Under the pieces are notes generated by a model. The model had not been told where the DNA came from. It was given only the letters and a program-made list of their open reading frames with translations, and did not search any database. A stretch of DNA of 12,785 nucleotides from Ruminococcaceae bacterium UBA7067 (GTDB lineage: Bacteria > Bacillota > Clostridia > Oscillospirales > Acutalibacteraceae). Shown one piece after another: positions 1 through 7,122 of this stretch (position 1 is the first letter of the stretch; every line of letters starts with the position of its first letter). The translations under genes were made by a program, and so were the position numbers. The stretch is from the NCBI GenBank assembly GCA_002493755.1, contig DKZT01000021.1, forward strand, positions 8,326 to 21,110, read 5' to 3'.

Positions 1-508
1 TGAAATGCTCTACTGGTGCGGTATCCGTGAGGGCGAGCTGCTGGCGCTGACGCCTGCGGACTTTGATTTTGAAAAGCAGACGGTTACGATCAGTAAATCA
101 TTCCAGCACCTGAACGGCAGGGATATCATTACCACTCCCAAAACAGAAAAAAGCAACCGCACCATTCAGATGCCGAAATTCCTCTGTGGGGAAATACAGG
201 ACTATCTGAGTATGCTGTACGATGTAAAGCCTGACAACAGGATATTTCCCATAACAAAAAGCTATCTGTACAGAGAAATGCAGAGAGGCGTCAGGCAATC
301 AGGCGTGAAGCGAATTCGCATTCACGACCTTCGTCACAGCCACATAAGTTTGCTGATCGATATGGGATTTTCAGCGGTGGCGATTGCAGACCGTGTGGGA
401 CATGAGAGCATTGAAATCACTTATCAGTACGCTCATTTATTTCCGTCCAAGCAGACAGAGATGGCGGATAAGCTGGATATGGAAAGGGGTGAAGATTATG
501 TCAGCTAA
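1..508 (+). CDS. int: Tyrosine integrase, C-terminal catalytic part (5' end outside window)
   Basis: This is the catalytic domain of a phage-type tyrosine recombinase that would integrate and excise the first mobile element. The reading frame is already open at position 2 (gaa) and matches the second integrase (8346-9425) from its residue 194 onward, so the gene starts upstream of the window. The catalytic signature is complete: Arg in CGIREGE, the hairpin Lys in TTPKTEKS, HDLRH for the H-x-x-R pair, the His of VGHES, and the nucleophilic Tyr in QYAHL. A run of 55 residues around HDLRH and QYAHL is identical to the second integrase, while the rest is more diverged. The stop lies 11 nt inside mobC, unlike the second copy where the two genes are separate, so the C-terminal tail differs (GEDYVS). 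The family is clear. Whether the full protein is intact cannot be judged here. Confidence 0.95.
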   Translation, partial: EMLYWCGIREGELLALTPADFDFEKQTVTISKSFQHLNGRDIITTPKTEKSNRTIQMPKFLCGEIQDYLSMLYDVKPDNRIFPITKSYLYREMQRGVRQSGVKRIRIHDLRHSHISLLIDMGFSAVAIADRVGHESIEITYQYAHLFPSKQTEMADKLDMERGEDYVS

Positions 509-830
509 AAACTGTGACAATCACAATCGGTGGAGAAGCAAAACTATAGCGTTTCGTGTATCGCCGGAAGAAAATGAACAAATCGAACGCTATGTGCAGC
601 TTTCAGGACTGACCAAGCAGGACTATATCACAAGACGGCTTACGCACAGAGATATCGTTGTGCAGGGAAGCCCGAGGGTTTTCAAAGCCTTGCGGAATCA
701 GCTTGCCGGTGTGCTTGTAGAATTGCAACGCATTGAAACGGGAAGCTGTATCGATGACGAGCTGCTTGATGTTATTGAGATGATTGCCGTTATTCTCGGC
801 GGCTTGAAAGGAGAGGAACAGAATGAATAG
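498..830 (+). CDS. mobC: MobC-like mobilization accessory protein, first IME
   Basis: This small basic protein of 110 aa resembles relaxosome accessory (MobC-type, ribbon-helix-helix-like) proteins, which bind near oriT and help the relaxase. The likely DNA-binding part is the N-terminal half: FRVSPEENEQI followed by LSGLTKQDYITRRL, a pattern typical of such folds. The C-terminal half is probably helical (LRNQLAGVLVELQRIE, then DDELLDVIEMIAVIL). ATG 498 was chosen because MSAKN and all that follows match the second copy at 9427 residue for residue; an upstream in-frame ATG at 384 would lie deep inside the integrase gene. The gene overlaps int by 11 nt and the next ORF by 8 nt, so the genes are translationally coupled. 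Function is inferred from family and context. With oriT and the relaxase start lost downstream, it can act only in trans here. Confidence 0.85.
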   Translation: MSAKNCDNHNRWRSKTIAFRVSPEENEQIERYVQLSGLTKQDYITRRLTHRDIVVQGSPRVFKALRNQLAGVLVELQRIETGSCIDDELLDVIEMIAVILGGLKGEEQNE

Positions 831-969
831 ACAAAAAGAAATGACCGCCTGTAACACATCTGTTGGCGCAGATGACAGGCAGTCACTCCATGTAACTAAT
901 TACAGTATAACCAATCAAAACGGAAATATCAATGCTTTTCTTCTGAAAGGCGGTGGTATGAATGGCTGA
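823..969 (+). CDS. Small coupled ORF matching the N-terminus of the intact repA
   Basis: This is a 48-aa ORF (MNRQKEMTACNTS...LKGGGMNG) too short for a default ORF caller. It starts with ATG 823, 9 nt after AAAGGAG at 807-813, and overlaps the end of mobC by 8 nt. Its stop at 967-969 overlaps the start of the following ATPase ORF (962), again by 8 nt. Its first residues parallel the start of the second element's RepA (MENKKEMTALDVS), at the same place relative to mobC and with the same Shine-Dalgarno spacing. It therefore looks like the same leader segment, either a separate polypeptide or a piece split from the ATPase. I see no functional motif. Translation seems likely from the binding site and couplings; the role is unknown. 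Confidence 0.5.
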   Translation: MNRQKEMTACNTSVGADDRQSLHVTNYSITNQNGNINAFLLKGGGMNG

Positions 970-1327
970 ACTTAAAATCATCAGTATGGATGAAGTCCAA
1001 AGCAAGGAAGTGAATTGGCTTTGGTATCCATATATCCCATACGGGAAAATCACAATCATTCAGGGCGATCCCGGCGAGGGCAAAACAACTTTGGCTTTAA
1101 GACTTGCGGCGCTTCTCTCGAAAGGAGAGGCGCTGCCCTATGACAATACTGAGCGTGAGCCTGTAAAAATTATCTATCAAACTGCCGAGGACGGACTGGA
1201 AGATACCATCAAGCCGAGATTGGAATCCGCTGAGGCGGACTGTACGCAAATCAAAGTGATAGACGAATCGGAAGCCGCACTCGGTATGCTGGACGAGCGA
1301 ATAGAAAAAGCAATTATCCTCGGTTAA
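962..1327 (+). pseudogene. repA: Truncated RepA-like AAA ATPase (C-terminal part deleted)
   Basis: This is the N-terminal 121 residues of a RecA/RepA-fold ATPase of the kind found in IMEs and plasmids (AAA_25-like). It has Walker A GDPGEGKTT about residues 36-44, then KIIYQTAEDG, equivalent to VLYLALEDD in the intact copy. The ORF stops at 1327, just after IEKAII, before Walker B and the H-H-T-R region seen in the second copy. The sequence right after it (from about 1318) is mobV in another frame, so the truncation comes from a deletion rather than a point stop. Its Walker A and flanks differ from those of the second RepA (GAPKLGKS), so it belonged to a different RepA lineage although the surrounding genes match. 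A stable folded ATPase is unlikely. Confidence 0.8.
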
Positions 1328-1330
1328 AAG
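1312..1330. other. Deletion junction joining repA to mobV
   Basis: Left of this point the sequence follows a RepA-type ATPase gene up to the IEKAII codons. Right of it the sequence follows mobV from the codons for PRLKVFS. The frames differ, so RepA ends at TAA 1325-1327, a few codons past the break. In the intact element the corresponding interval holds the rest of repA, about 250 bases of hairpins (candidate oriT) and about 120 codons of mobV. The A+T-rich aattat at the break could be microhomology. The exact breakpoint cannot be fixed to the base because the two RepA genes are not close homologues. Confidence 0.7.
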
Positions 1331-2112
1331 TGTTCTCAGCACATCTGCATATGGACGAGGCAACGCCGCATCTGCACATTGATTTTGTTCCCTTCACCAC
1401 CGGCAGCAAGCGTGGACTTGATACCCGTGTATCGCTGAAACAGGCACTTGCGGCGCAGGGATTCAAGGGCGGAAGCCGTGGCGATACCGAGTGGAATCAA
1501 TGGGTACAATCCGAAAAAGAACAGCTTGCCGCCGTGATGGAACGCCACGGAATCGAGTGGGAACACAAGGGTACGCACGAAAAACATCTGTCCGTTTTGG
1601 ACTACAAAAAGCAGGAACGGGAGAAGGAAATCAACGCTCTTGAAGATAAACTCGCCGAGAAAAAAGATGAGTTCCGTGTGATGGCTGACCGTATCGAAAA
1701 TTTTGATAACGGCGAAAGAGCGTTGAAGAAGCTGGATGAAAGTATCATGAACGAGCCTGAGTATCAGCTCCCTGAGCCGACTGCAATGATGTCGGCAAGA
1801 AGCTATAAGGCAAAGTTTGTTGAGCCGCTTATAGCCAAATTGAAATCGCTGATAAAAACCTTATTCGCACGGTATTTCAAGGCGATAGACAGCTATAACA
1901 GGCTGAATATCACAAACGCAAATCTGTATCGGGAAAACGAGAAGCTCTCAAAAATCAACGGTAAGCTTACCGAAGAAAACACAAGACTGAGGGCTGAAAA
2001 CAAAGACTATTCACTGCTCCGCAGAGTGTTCGGACACAAACAGATAGACAGCCTGCTTGAACAGGCGAGAAATCTCAAGGGTCAAAAGCGTGATCATGCA
2101 CGCTCAAGATAA
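1318..2112 (+). pseudogene. mobV: MobV/Pre relaxase lacking its N-terminal part
   Basis: Codons from about 1318 match the second relaxase from around residue 123 onward and reach a normal stop at 2110-2112. The HxDExxPHxH metal-binding motif is present (HLHMDEATPHLH). Next come FTTGSKRGLDTRVSLKQAL and a long coiled-coil-like C-terminus rich in Lys, Glu and Asn heptads (NLYRENEKLSKINGKLTEEN). The N-terminal roughly 120 residues, including the HNxR motif that supplies the catalytic His in MobV relaxases (established for MobM of pMV158), are absent. No ribosome binding site precedes GTG 1330 or any nearby start, and the upstream frame is the tail of repA. This is a relic that cannot nick oriT. 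The alternative, an expressed C-terminal fragment, is not supported. Confidence 0.85.
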
Positions 2113-2136
2113 ATCAATTTTCAGGAGGCAAACAAA

Positions 2137-2514
2137 ATGGCAAAGACGATTTTTGAAGAAATGGGCGGCACTTATGTACGGCAAGGAGAGTATAATCTCC
2201 CCTGTCTGTCCTTACCCGCCGAAAAAGAAAACAAGCCCATTGGAGTGTGGGGACAGCGGCATTTGCACTATCTCAAACAGCACCGCAAGGTGCTTTACAC
2301 CAATCTGCTCACAAGCGGTAAGCTGAACAGTTATCTTGCGGATATTGACAAGCAGGCGGAAGATATGTTTCTTCGGCTAATAGAACAGATAGCAAATCGT
2401 GAGGGCGTGACCGAACAGCTAAAAGCGGAAAATCAGATGGAATGGGTTTGCAGGATGAACAACATTCGTAGCAGGGCGATGGAGATTGTAAATGAAGAAA
2501 TCATAATAAAATAA
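2137..2514 (+). CDS. tnpV: TnpV-like transposon-encoded protein, first IME
   Basis: This 125-aa protein belongs to the TnpV family, named from the Tn4451/Tn4453 mobilizable transposons of clostridia and common next to MobV-type relaxases. Its biochemical role is not established. The family is recognised from the N-terminus TIFEEMGGTY, the middle block IGVWGQRHLHYLKQHR, LLTSGKLNSYLADID and the C-terminal MEWVCRMNNIRSRAMEI. ATG 2137 sits 8 nt after a perfect AGGAGG (2123-2128). The second copy (12274-12648) has the same length within one residue and mostly identical blocks, so this copy looks intact although the upstream relaxase is broken. It is the last gene of the first IME's mobilization operon and is followed by a rho-independent terminator. 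Confidence 0.9.
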   Translation: MAKTIFEEMGGTYVRQGEYNLPCLSLPAEKENKPIGVWGQRHLHYLKQHRKVLYTNLLTSGKLNSYLADIDKQAEDMFLRLIEQIANREGVTEQLKAENQMEWVCRMNNIRSRAMEIVNEEIIIK

Positions 2515-2543
2515 AGCAATGTGATACACAAGTGCAAAACTAT

Positions 2544-2577
2544 GGCGGATAGGGATAACTCCTTATCCGCCATTTTT
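2544..2577 (+). terminator. Rho-independent terminator after tnpV
   Basis: GGCGGATA (2544-2551) pairs with TATCCGCC (2564-2571), with a further short pairing inside and an A+T-rich loop. A T run follows at 2573-2577. It lies 30 bases past the tnpV stop and separates the mobilization genes from the restriction-modification operon. Confidence 0.85.
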
Positions 2578-2693
2578 ACTCGTTTTAAGAGGCTCGAAAT
2601 AGGGCGCTTTGTTTCCAGCAATTAGGCATCTGTCTTTTGCTTTAGCACAATCGTCATTGAAAAAAAGAATTTCTAACGAAATCGTGAGAACTG

Positions 2694-2722
2694 TTGATTA
2701 TTCGGCGAAAATATGGTATTAT
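2694..2722 (+). promoter_or_regulatory. Sigma-A promoter of the restriction-modification operon
   Basis: The -35 box is TTGATT (2694-2699) and the -10 box TATTAT (2717-2722), with a 17-bp spacer. A start of transcription near 2729 would leave a 5' leader of about 45 nt. The spacer holds a short palindrome, TTCGGCGAA (2701-2709), and a similar sequence, TTTGGCGATATGG, occurs at 2751-2763 just before and into the ribosome binding site. These could be operators for the HTH domain fused to the methyltransferase, but that is inference. Confidence 0.75.
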
Positions 2723-2773
2723 ACAGATGACCCAATTTTGTGTTTTTGAGTTTGGCGATATGGAGGTAATGTT

Positions 2774-4003
2774 GTGGCTGTTTGCTATAATAACTTGTGG
2801 AAACTTCTTATAGATAGAAATATGAATAAAACAGAGCTTAAAGAAGCAGCGGGCATTAGTTTCAATGTGATGGCTCGAATGGGCAAGAATGAGACGATTT
2901 CATTTGAAAGCATTGAAAAAATATGTGCTGCATTGCAATGCAATATTGGAGATATTATTGAGATCACCCAAGACCAGCACGAAGAAACTATTCCTAAAAC
3001 TTTCACAACGATAGAATTGTTTGCTGGTGCAGGCGGATTGGCGCTTGGCATTGAAAAAGCCGGATTTGAGACTTTAGGGCTCATTGAATTTGATAAAGAC
3101 GCTTCTGACACGCTGAAATGTAATCGTCCAAATTGGCGTGTTATTAATGATGATATAGCTAATATTTCTTGTCTGGATTTGAAGGAATATTTTGGTCTTG
3201 CTGAGGGTGAGCTCGATTTGCTCTCCGGTGGTGCTCCGTGTCAAAGTTTTTCTTATGCAGGAAAACGGCTAGGATTAGAGGATGCTCGTGGAACTCTTTT
3301 TTATCATTACGCTAAATTTTTAGAGCAATTACAGCCCAAAATGTTTTTATTTGAGAATGTGAGAGGGTTGCTTACACACGACAAAGGACGCACCTATAAA
3401 ACGATTACAGACATTTTTGAGAGTACGGGATACACTATTCAAAAAAAGGTACTAAATGCTTGGGATTATGGGGTTGCACAAAAGCGGGAACGACTTATTA
3501 CGATAGGCATTCGCAATGATTTGAAAGATAGAATGTTTTTTGAATTTCCTGCTCCTCATAAGTATAAACCAGTTCTCCGAGATGTTTTGCTTGACTGTCC
3601 GAAAAGTGAAGGTGCTTCCTACTCTGAATATAAACGAAAAATATTTGAGCTTGTTCCTCCCGGAGGATACTGGCGAGATATTCCCGAAGACATTGCAAAA
3701 GAATATATGAAAAGCTGTTGGCATATGGAAGGTGGCAGAACTGGAATTTTAAGACGATTGAGTTTAGATGAACCATCACTTACCGTTCTGACTTCTCCAA
3801 GTCAAAAGCAAACTGATCGTTGCCACCCATTGGAGCCTCGTCCGTTTACAATTAGAGAAAACGCACGATGCCAGAGCTTTCCTGATGATTGGCAATTTTG
3901 TGGGAGCATTGGACAACAGTATAAGCAGGTTGGAAATGCTGTTCCTGTAAATTTAGCATATGACATTGCGATAAAAATAAAAGAAGCGTTGGAGGAACTA
4001 TAA
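2774..4003 (+). CDS. C5-cytosine DNA methyltransferase with fused N-terminal XRE/HTH domain
   Basis: This 409-aa enzyme would methylate C5 of cytosine in the site cut by the next gene's nuclease and so protect self DNA. Residues 1-65 form a Cro/CI-type HTH of the kind seen in small stand-alone regulators (NLWKLLIDRNMNKTELKEAAGIS, ending CNIGDIIEI). From about residue 78 the MTase motifs run in order: motif I FAGAGG (83-88), motif IV GAPCQS with catalytic Cys156, motif VI ENV (194-196), motif VIII QKRER (236-240), target-recognition region about 250-330, motif IX RENARCQSFP, motif X QVGNAVP. GTG 2774 is chosen because GGAGG (2762-2766) lies 7 nt upstream and MAVCYNNLWKLL is a typical start for this HTH family. 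A methyltransferase HTH extension repressing its own operon is established for M.SsoII, so autoregulation is plausible. Specificity is inferred from the partner nuclease. Confidence 0.95.
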   Translation: MAVCYNNLWKLLIDRNMNKTELKEAAGISFNVMARMGKNETISFESIEKICAALQCNIGDIIEITQDQHEETIPKTFTTIELFAGAGGLALGIEKAGFETLGLIEFDKDASDTLKCNRPNWRVINDDIANISCLDLKEYFGLAEGELDLLSGGAPCQSFSYAGKRLGLEDARGTLFYHYAKFLEQLQPKMFLFENVRGLLTHDKGRTYKTITDIFESTGYTIQKKVLNAWDYGVAQKRERLITIGIRNDLKDRMFFEFPAPHKYKPVLRDVLLDCPKSEGASYSEYKRKIFELVPPGGYWRDIPEDIAKEYMKSCWHMEGGRTGILRRLSLDEPSLTVLTSPSQKQTDRCHPLEPRPFTIRENARCQSFPDDWQFCGSIGQQYKQVGNAVPVNLAYDIAIKIKEALEEL

Positions 4004-4004
4004 A

Positions 4005-4820
4005 ATGTGGAATTTAACTTTTATTTCAGAGGAAGATTTTACAAATCATGTCAAAGCGACAATTGAAAAATATGGAGAAAAGCTGGAATCATTCGATTTA
4101 AAGCGCTTCAATAAAAATATCATTGATCCAATTAAGTTGATCTTTGACAAGACCGTATATCAATCATCTTGGGAAGAAATTGTAAGCAACGAAATCTTCC
4201 GCCAAAGAGATAAGTCTAATAATAACGATATTGGATACTTCCATCAGCGAATTTTCCAGTATATTAAAAACTGTCATGTTCCACCAAATGGTGAAGAAGG
4301 TGGTTGGGATGTGATTTATGAGAATCCTGATGGCATCCCTATTCCTGAAGCCGGAATTGTACATACCGTTTATGTTGAAATGAAAAACAAGCATAACACA
4401 ATGAACTCTGCTTCGGCTGGTAAAACCTTTATTAAAATGCAGAATCAGTTGTTAAACGATGACGATTGTGCTTGCTTTTTGGTAGAAGCGATTGCACAGC
4501 GTTCTCAAAATATCAAATGGGAAACAACCGTTGATAAGAAAAAGGTTGGCCATAAGCTTATTCGAAGAGTAAGCCTTGACCAATTTTATGCTTTAGTAAC
4601 AGGGCAAGAAGATGCTTTTTATCAAATGTGTATGATACTGCCGTCTGTTATCGAAAAGGTAGTCAAAGAACTGGAAGGTACAATTGTTCCGCATGATACT
4701 GTTATTGATGAGCTGAGAGCTATGGCGAGTGAACAGAATATTGAATCGGAAGATTTGGCAATCGCAATGGCTGCTTATATGCTCGGTTTTGGCAGTTATA
4801 AGGGATTTACTAAAAAATAA
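4005..4820 (+). CDS. Type II restriction endonuclease, Eco47II family (predicted GGNCC)
   Basis: This 271-aa nuclease is recognised as an Eco47II-type endonuclease from EDFTNHVKATIEKYGEKL, FNKNIIDPIKL, DKSNNNDIGYFHQRIFQYI and especially YVEMKNKHNTMNS. The PD-(D/E)xK catalytic residues are probably Asp102 (GGWDVIY) and Glu125/Lys127 (VEMK). Known members of this family cut GGNCC, so that is the predicted site; a single-residue difference could change it (for example to GGWCC). ATG 4005 follows the methyltransferase stop by one base and has GGAGG at 3991-3995, inside the end of that gene, so the pair is cotranscribed and coupled. The methyltransferase is made first, as protection requires. The C-terminal 40 residues (DELRAMASEQNIE...GFTKK) extend slightly past what I recall as the family core. 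Confidence 0.87.
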   Translation: MWNLTFISEEDFTNHVKATIEKYGEKLESFDLKRFNKNIIDPIKLIFDKTVYQSSWEEIVSNEIFRQRDKSNNNDIGYFHQRIFQYIKNCHVPPNGEEGGWDVIYENPDGIPIPEAGIVHTVYVEMKNKHNTMNSASAGKTFIKMQNQLLNDDDCACFLVEAIAQRSQNIKWETTVDKKKVGHKLIRRVSLDQFYALVTGQEDAFYQMCMILPSVIEKVVKELEGTIVPHDTVIDELRAMASEQNIESEDLAIAMAAYMLGFGSYKGFTKK

Positions 4821-4844
4821 TATGTGATTGTGGGGATAACAAAT

Positions 4845-5723
4845 TTGCTGTTTAATGTTTATTATTTAAACTTCTCGAAGGTATATGAAATAAAAATGAT
4901 GTTAAGTAATGTCATTAAGACAGATGAAAGCGTTGAAACGGATCAAGGTGATACTCTTAATGCGGATTTGCAGGCGAAAATGGGTACAAAGTTTCTGAAA
5001 TTATTTAATGCGGAGGTTGGCGCAGATGTTAAATCTGGATCAACCGATTCTCAAAAGGTTCTTGAAAACTTCAAAGTAACTATGACTAAATCACTTATAT
5101 TGAGTGAAGTAATGGATAAATGCAAAACCATTGTGGACTTTAGTTGTCTTACGGAAGGACAACTTGTCAGAATTGATAATGTTTCTCTTTCTTTGGAAAA
5201 TGAAATGGAATTAAGAACAGTCAAAATATTTTCAAATGGTTCTTTCAAGGGTATGCGCTTACCAGAAGCTGGCGGACTTGATGTTAATAATCTATTTAAT
5301 TCGATGTTTAAGGATTATTCCTATAAGCTGCAAGGCGAAATCAAGGACAGTAATGAAAAAGTATTGATAAAAATCCCACTTACCTTTGAAAATGAATTTG
5401 AAAATCTTTATAATGTGGACGATTTGTTTATAGGGAATGTTTCTTTAATCGGAATCTATAAGGGTAAAACAAAGATAAGTGGGCTGAAAAATTCATTTGA
5501 TTTTTTTCAAGAGCTGGGGAATGCTTCAAATGCCGATTCGGACAATGAAGTCCACAATAGTCAATACACTACTCCTTCCGTAATCAAATTGAAAAGCGAA
5601 GATGACGACGAGGATTACAATTATATTGATCTTCTTGCAATAATACAGCTAATTAAGTCAGAGGATGCTGATGTTAAGGACAAGCCCAAGAAAACGGCAA
5701 GAAGAAAGAAGGCTGTTGAATGA
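4845..5723 (+). CDS. Unrecognised protein paired with the AAA+ ATPase, restriction-modification operon gene 3
   Basis: I do not recognise this protein of about 292 aa with certainty; in layout it resembles uncharacterised DUF6414-like proteins. It is probably cytosolic, with no transmembrane segment. Visible features are an N-terminal aromatic segment (NVYYLNFSKVYEIKMML), a Gly/Ala-rich stretch (GTKFLKLFNAEVGADVKSG), a mixed alpha/beta core (FSCLTEGQLVRIDNVSLSLENE), the segment VDDLFIGNVSLIGIYKG, a very acidic stretch (KSEDDDEDYNYIDLL), and a Lys/Arg-rich tail (KPKKTARRKK) that could contact nucleic acid. TTG 4845 is preferred because GGGG at 4832-4835 lies 9 nt upstream; GTG 4824 lacks a binding site and ATG 4896 would cut the conserved-looking start. 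The gene follows the nuclease by 24 nt and overlaps the ATPase by 4 nt (ATGA), pointing to an obligate pair with it. Confidence 0.75.
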   Translation: MLFNVYYLNFSKVYEIKMMLSNVIKTDESVETDQGDTLNADLQAKMGTKFLKLFNAEVGADVKSGSTDSQKVLENFKVTMTKSLILSEVMDKCKTIVDFSCLTEGQLVRIDNVSLSLENEMELRTVKIFSNGSFKGMRLPEAGGLDVNNLFNSMFKDYSYKLQGEIKDSNEKVLIKIPLTFENEFENLYNVDDLFIGNVSLIGIYKGKTKISGLKNSFDFFQELGNASNADSDNEVHNSQYTTPSVIKLKSEDDDEDYNYIDLLAIIQLIKSEDADVKDKPKKTARRKKAVE

Positions 5724-6892
5724 GTACGCTATACTTCTACATAAAAGAGCAGTTTTTCAATTTCAAATCTACGCAAATAGCTGCTGGATTTGAATTTCAA
5801 AGTATGTCTCAGCTGCTATCGCCTCAAAAAATTGACAGTTTAGATACGCATCAGCAATATTGTATCGATATTTCTTCTACGATTGGTTTTGTAAAAGCTA
5901 ATGATTCACAATTACTGAATTTTGAGCAACTGTTTAACAGCTTTGGTGAAAACATTTCTTTTATATGCGATAAGTCTTATGAGAGGGATGCAAAATATAT
6001 TTTCCGATATGTGTTTAATGATTTTTTGGATGTTGACGCTGAAAGAGATGAGCCTCAAAATGAGGATGAAGAATCGTCTGTTAACAAAACTGCCACTATT
6101 AAAAAAATAACCGATTTAACGGCTTCTGAATTGGATGCCTTCTTTGAAAATTTCAATGCTAGATTATATGGTCATGAAAGATTTAAGGAAGAATTTAAAG
6201 AGATTGTCGAATCTTTCCGAGTATTTAATAAGTTGGGAGAACATAAAATCTTATCACTATTCTTAATGGGAGATTCGGGCGTTGGTAAAACTGAAGTGGC
6301 TCGTTCTATACATAAAGCTTTAGGTAGTAAATCAAAATTGGCGAAAGTCAATTTCGGAAATTATAGTAGTCACGATGCTTTAAACAGTTTAATTGGTAGT
6401 CCGCTTGGCTATATAGGTAGTGATGGTGGCGAACTTGTGAAGCGAATGAACGAATCAGATGTTGGCTTGATTCTCATAGATGAGTTTGAAAAAGCTGATA
6501 GTGCCGTATTTAACTATTTTCTTGATGTACTGGAAAATGGGAAAATTGTAAATTCTCAAGCTGAGGAATACGATGTAAATGGATATATTATAGTGTTTAC
6601 TTCCAATATCAGCAAAGAAGATTTTAAAAAGAAAATATCACCTGAGCTACGATCAAGATTTGACTATAAAGGAATGTTTAATCTCCTTACGGAGGAAGAT
6701 AAGTTGAAGTTTGTTCATTTTAGGGTTAATCAAATCGTTGATAAATATAAAGAATTTGTTTCAACAGATTTACCCGAGAGAATTCATGGCGAAGTGGTTG
6801 GCGCTATAGATGTGACACAATTTAAAAACATGCGAGATTTAAACAAAAAAATCAAAGACACTTTTGTAGAAAGAATTAAGGTGAGTGTTTGA
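5720..6892 (+). CDS. ClpB-D2-like AAA+ ATPase, restriction-modification operon gene 4
   Basis: This 390-aa single-ring AAA+ protein has a divergent N-terminal domain (residues 1-130, no recognised motif, ending in an acidic linker EPQNEDEESS) and a Clp/Hsp100 second-domain type module. That module has Walker A GDSGVGKT (184-191), an aromatic pore loop GYIG (230-233) as in ClpB, Walker B LILIDEFEKA (Asp254/Glu255), sensor 1 FTSN, an arginine finger in PELRSRFD (311 or 313), and a sensor-2-like Arg in NMRDLNKK. The intact pore loop suggests a substrate-threading or remodelling motor rather than a clamp loader. No ClpP-binding loop or M-domain is seen. The start is fixed by the ATGA overlap with the preceding gene, which implies translational coupling and perhaps a stoichiometric complex. 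An accessory role in defence is inferred from context only. Confidence 0.9.
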   Translation: MSTLYFYIKEQFFNFKSTQIAAGFEFQSMSQLLSPQKIDSLDTHQQYCIDISSTIGFVKANDSQLLNFEQLFNSFGENISFICDKSYERDAKYIFRYVFNDFLDVDAERDEPQNEDEESSVNKTATIKKITDLTASELDAFFENFNARLYGHERFKEEFKEIVESFRVFNKLGEHKILSLFLMGDSGVGKTEVARSIHKALGSKSKLAKVNFGNYSSHDALNSLIGSPLGYIGSDGGELVKRMNESDVGLILIDEFEKADSAVFNYFLDVLENGKIVNSQAEEYDVNGYIIVFTSNISKEDFKKKISPELRSRFDYKGMFNLLTEEDKLKFVHFRVNQIVDKYKEFVSTDLPERIHGEVVGAIDVTQFKNMRDLNKKIKDTFVERIKVSV

Positions 6893-6933
6893 GAAGTTTA
6901 TATAACACGGCCAACATGATAATCTTTTTAGCG

Positions 6934-6955
6934 TGGCAACAGAATGGCAACAAAA
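6934..6955 (+). repeat. Two tandem 11-bp repeats, candidate integrase arm sites
   Basis: TGGCAACAGAA (6934-6944) is followed directly by TGGCAACAAAA (6945-6955), 10 of 11 bases identical. The repeats are spaced one helical turn, which suits side-by-side binding by an integrase arm-binding domain. Assignment to an integrase is inference. Confidence 0.55.
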
Positions 6956-7122
6956 AATCGGATAGCGTATGCTTTACCGATAATACAAATAATGTAGATA
7001 CTCTTTGTTAAATATCATAAACAAATAAGTTTAAGATTGATTTGCAGAGAGCGAGTGGGAATAAATTGAGAATCCGAAAAAGCCTAGTGTTTATGCGGGT
7101 TTGCGGCATTTCAAGAGGCCTT

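Noticed and set aside
384..497. In-frame extension of mobC back into the integrase gene
   Set aside because: The second copy starts at MSAKN, and the extension overlaps a conserved integrase catalytic region in another frame.
1330..2112. A functional short relaxase starting at GTG 1330
   Set aside because: There is no ribosome binding site, the HNxR nucleophile region is missing, and the upstream sequence is the tail of another gene. It is called a pseudogene.
4824..4844. GTG start for the third operon gene
   Set aside because: There is no ribosome binding site before it, whereas TTG 4845 has GGGG at 9 nt. The choice stays uncertain by 7 codons.
5922..6110. 62-aa frame inside the AAA+ gene
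   Set aside because: It is an alternative frame of the N-terminal domain without a ribosome binding site. The main frame has all the AAA+ motifs.
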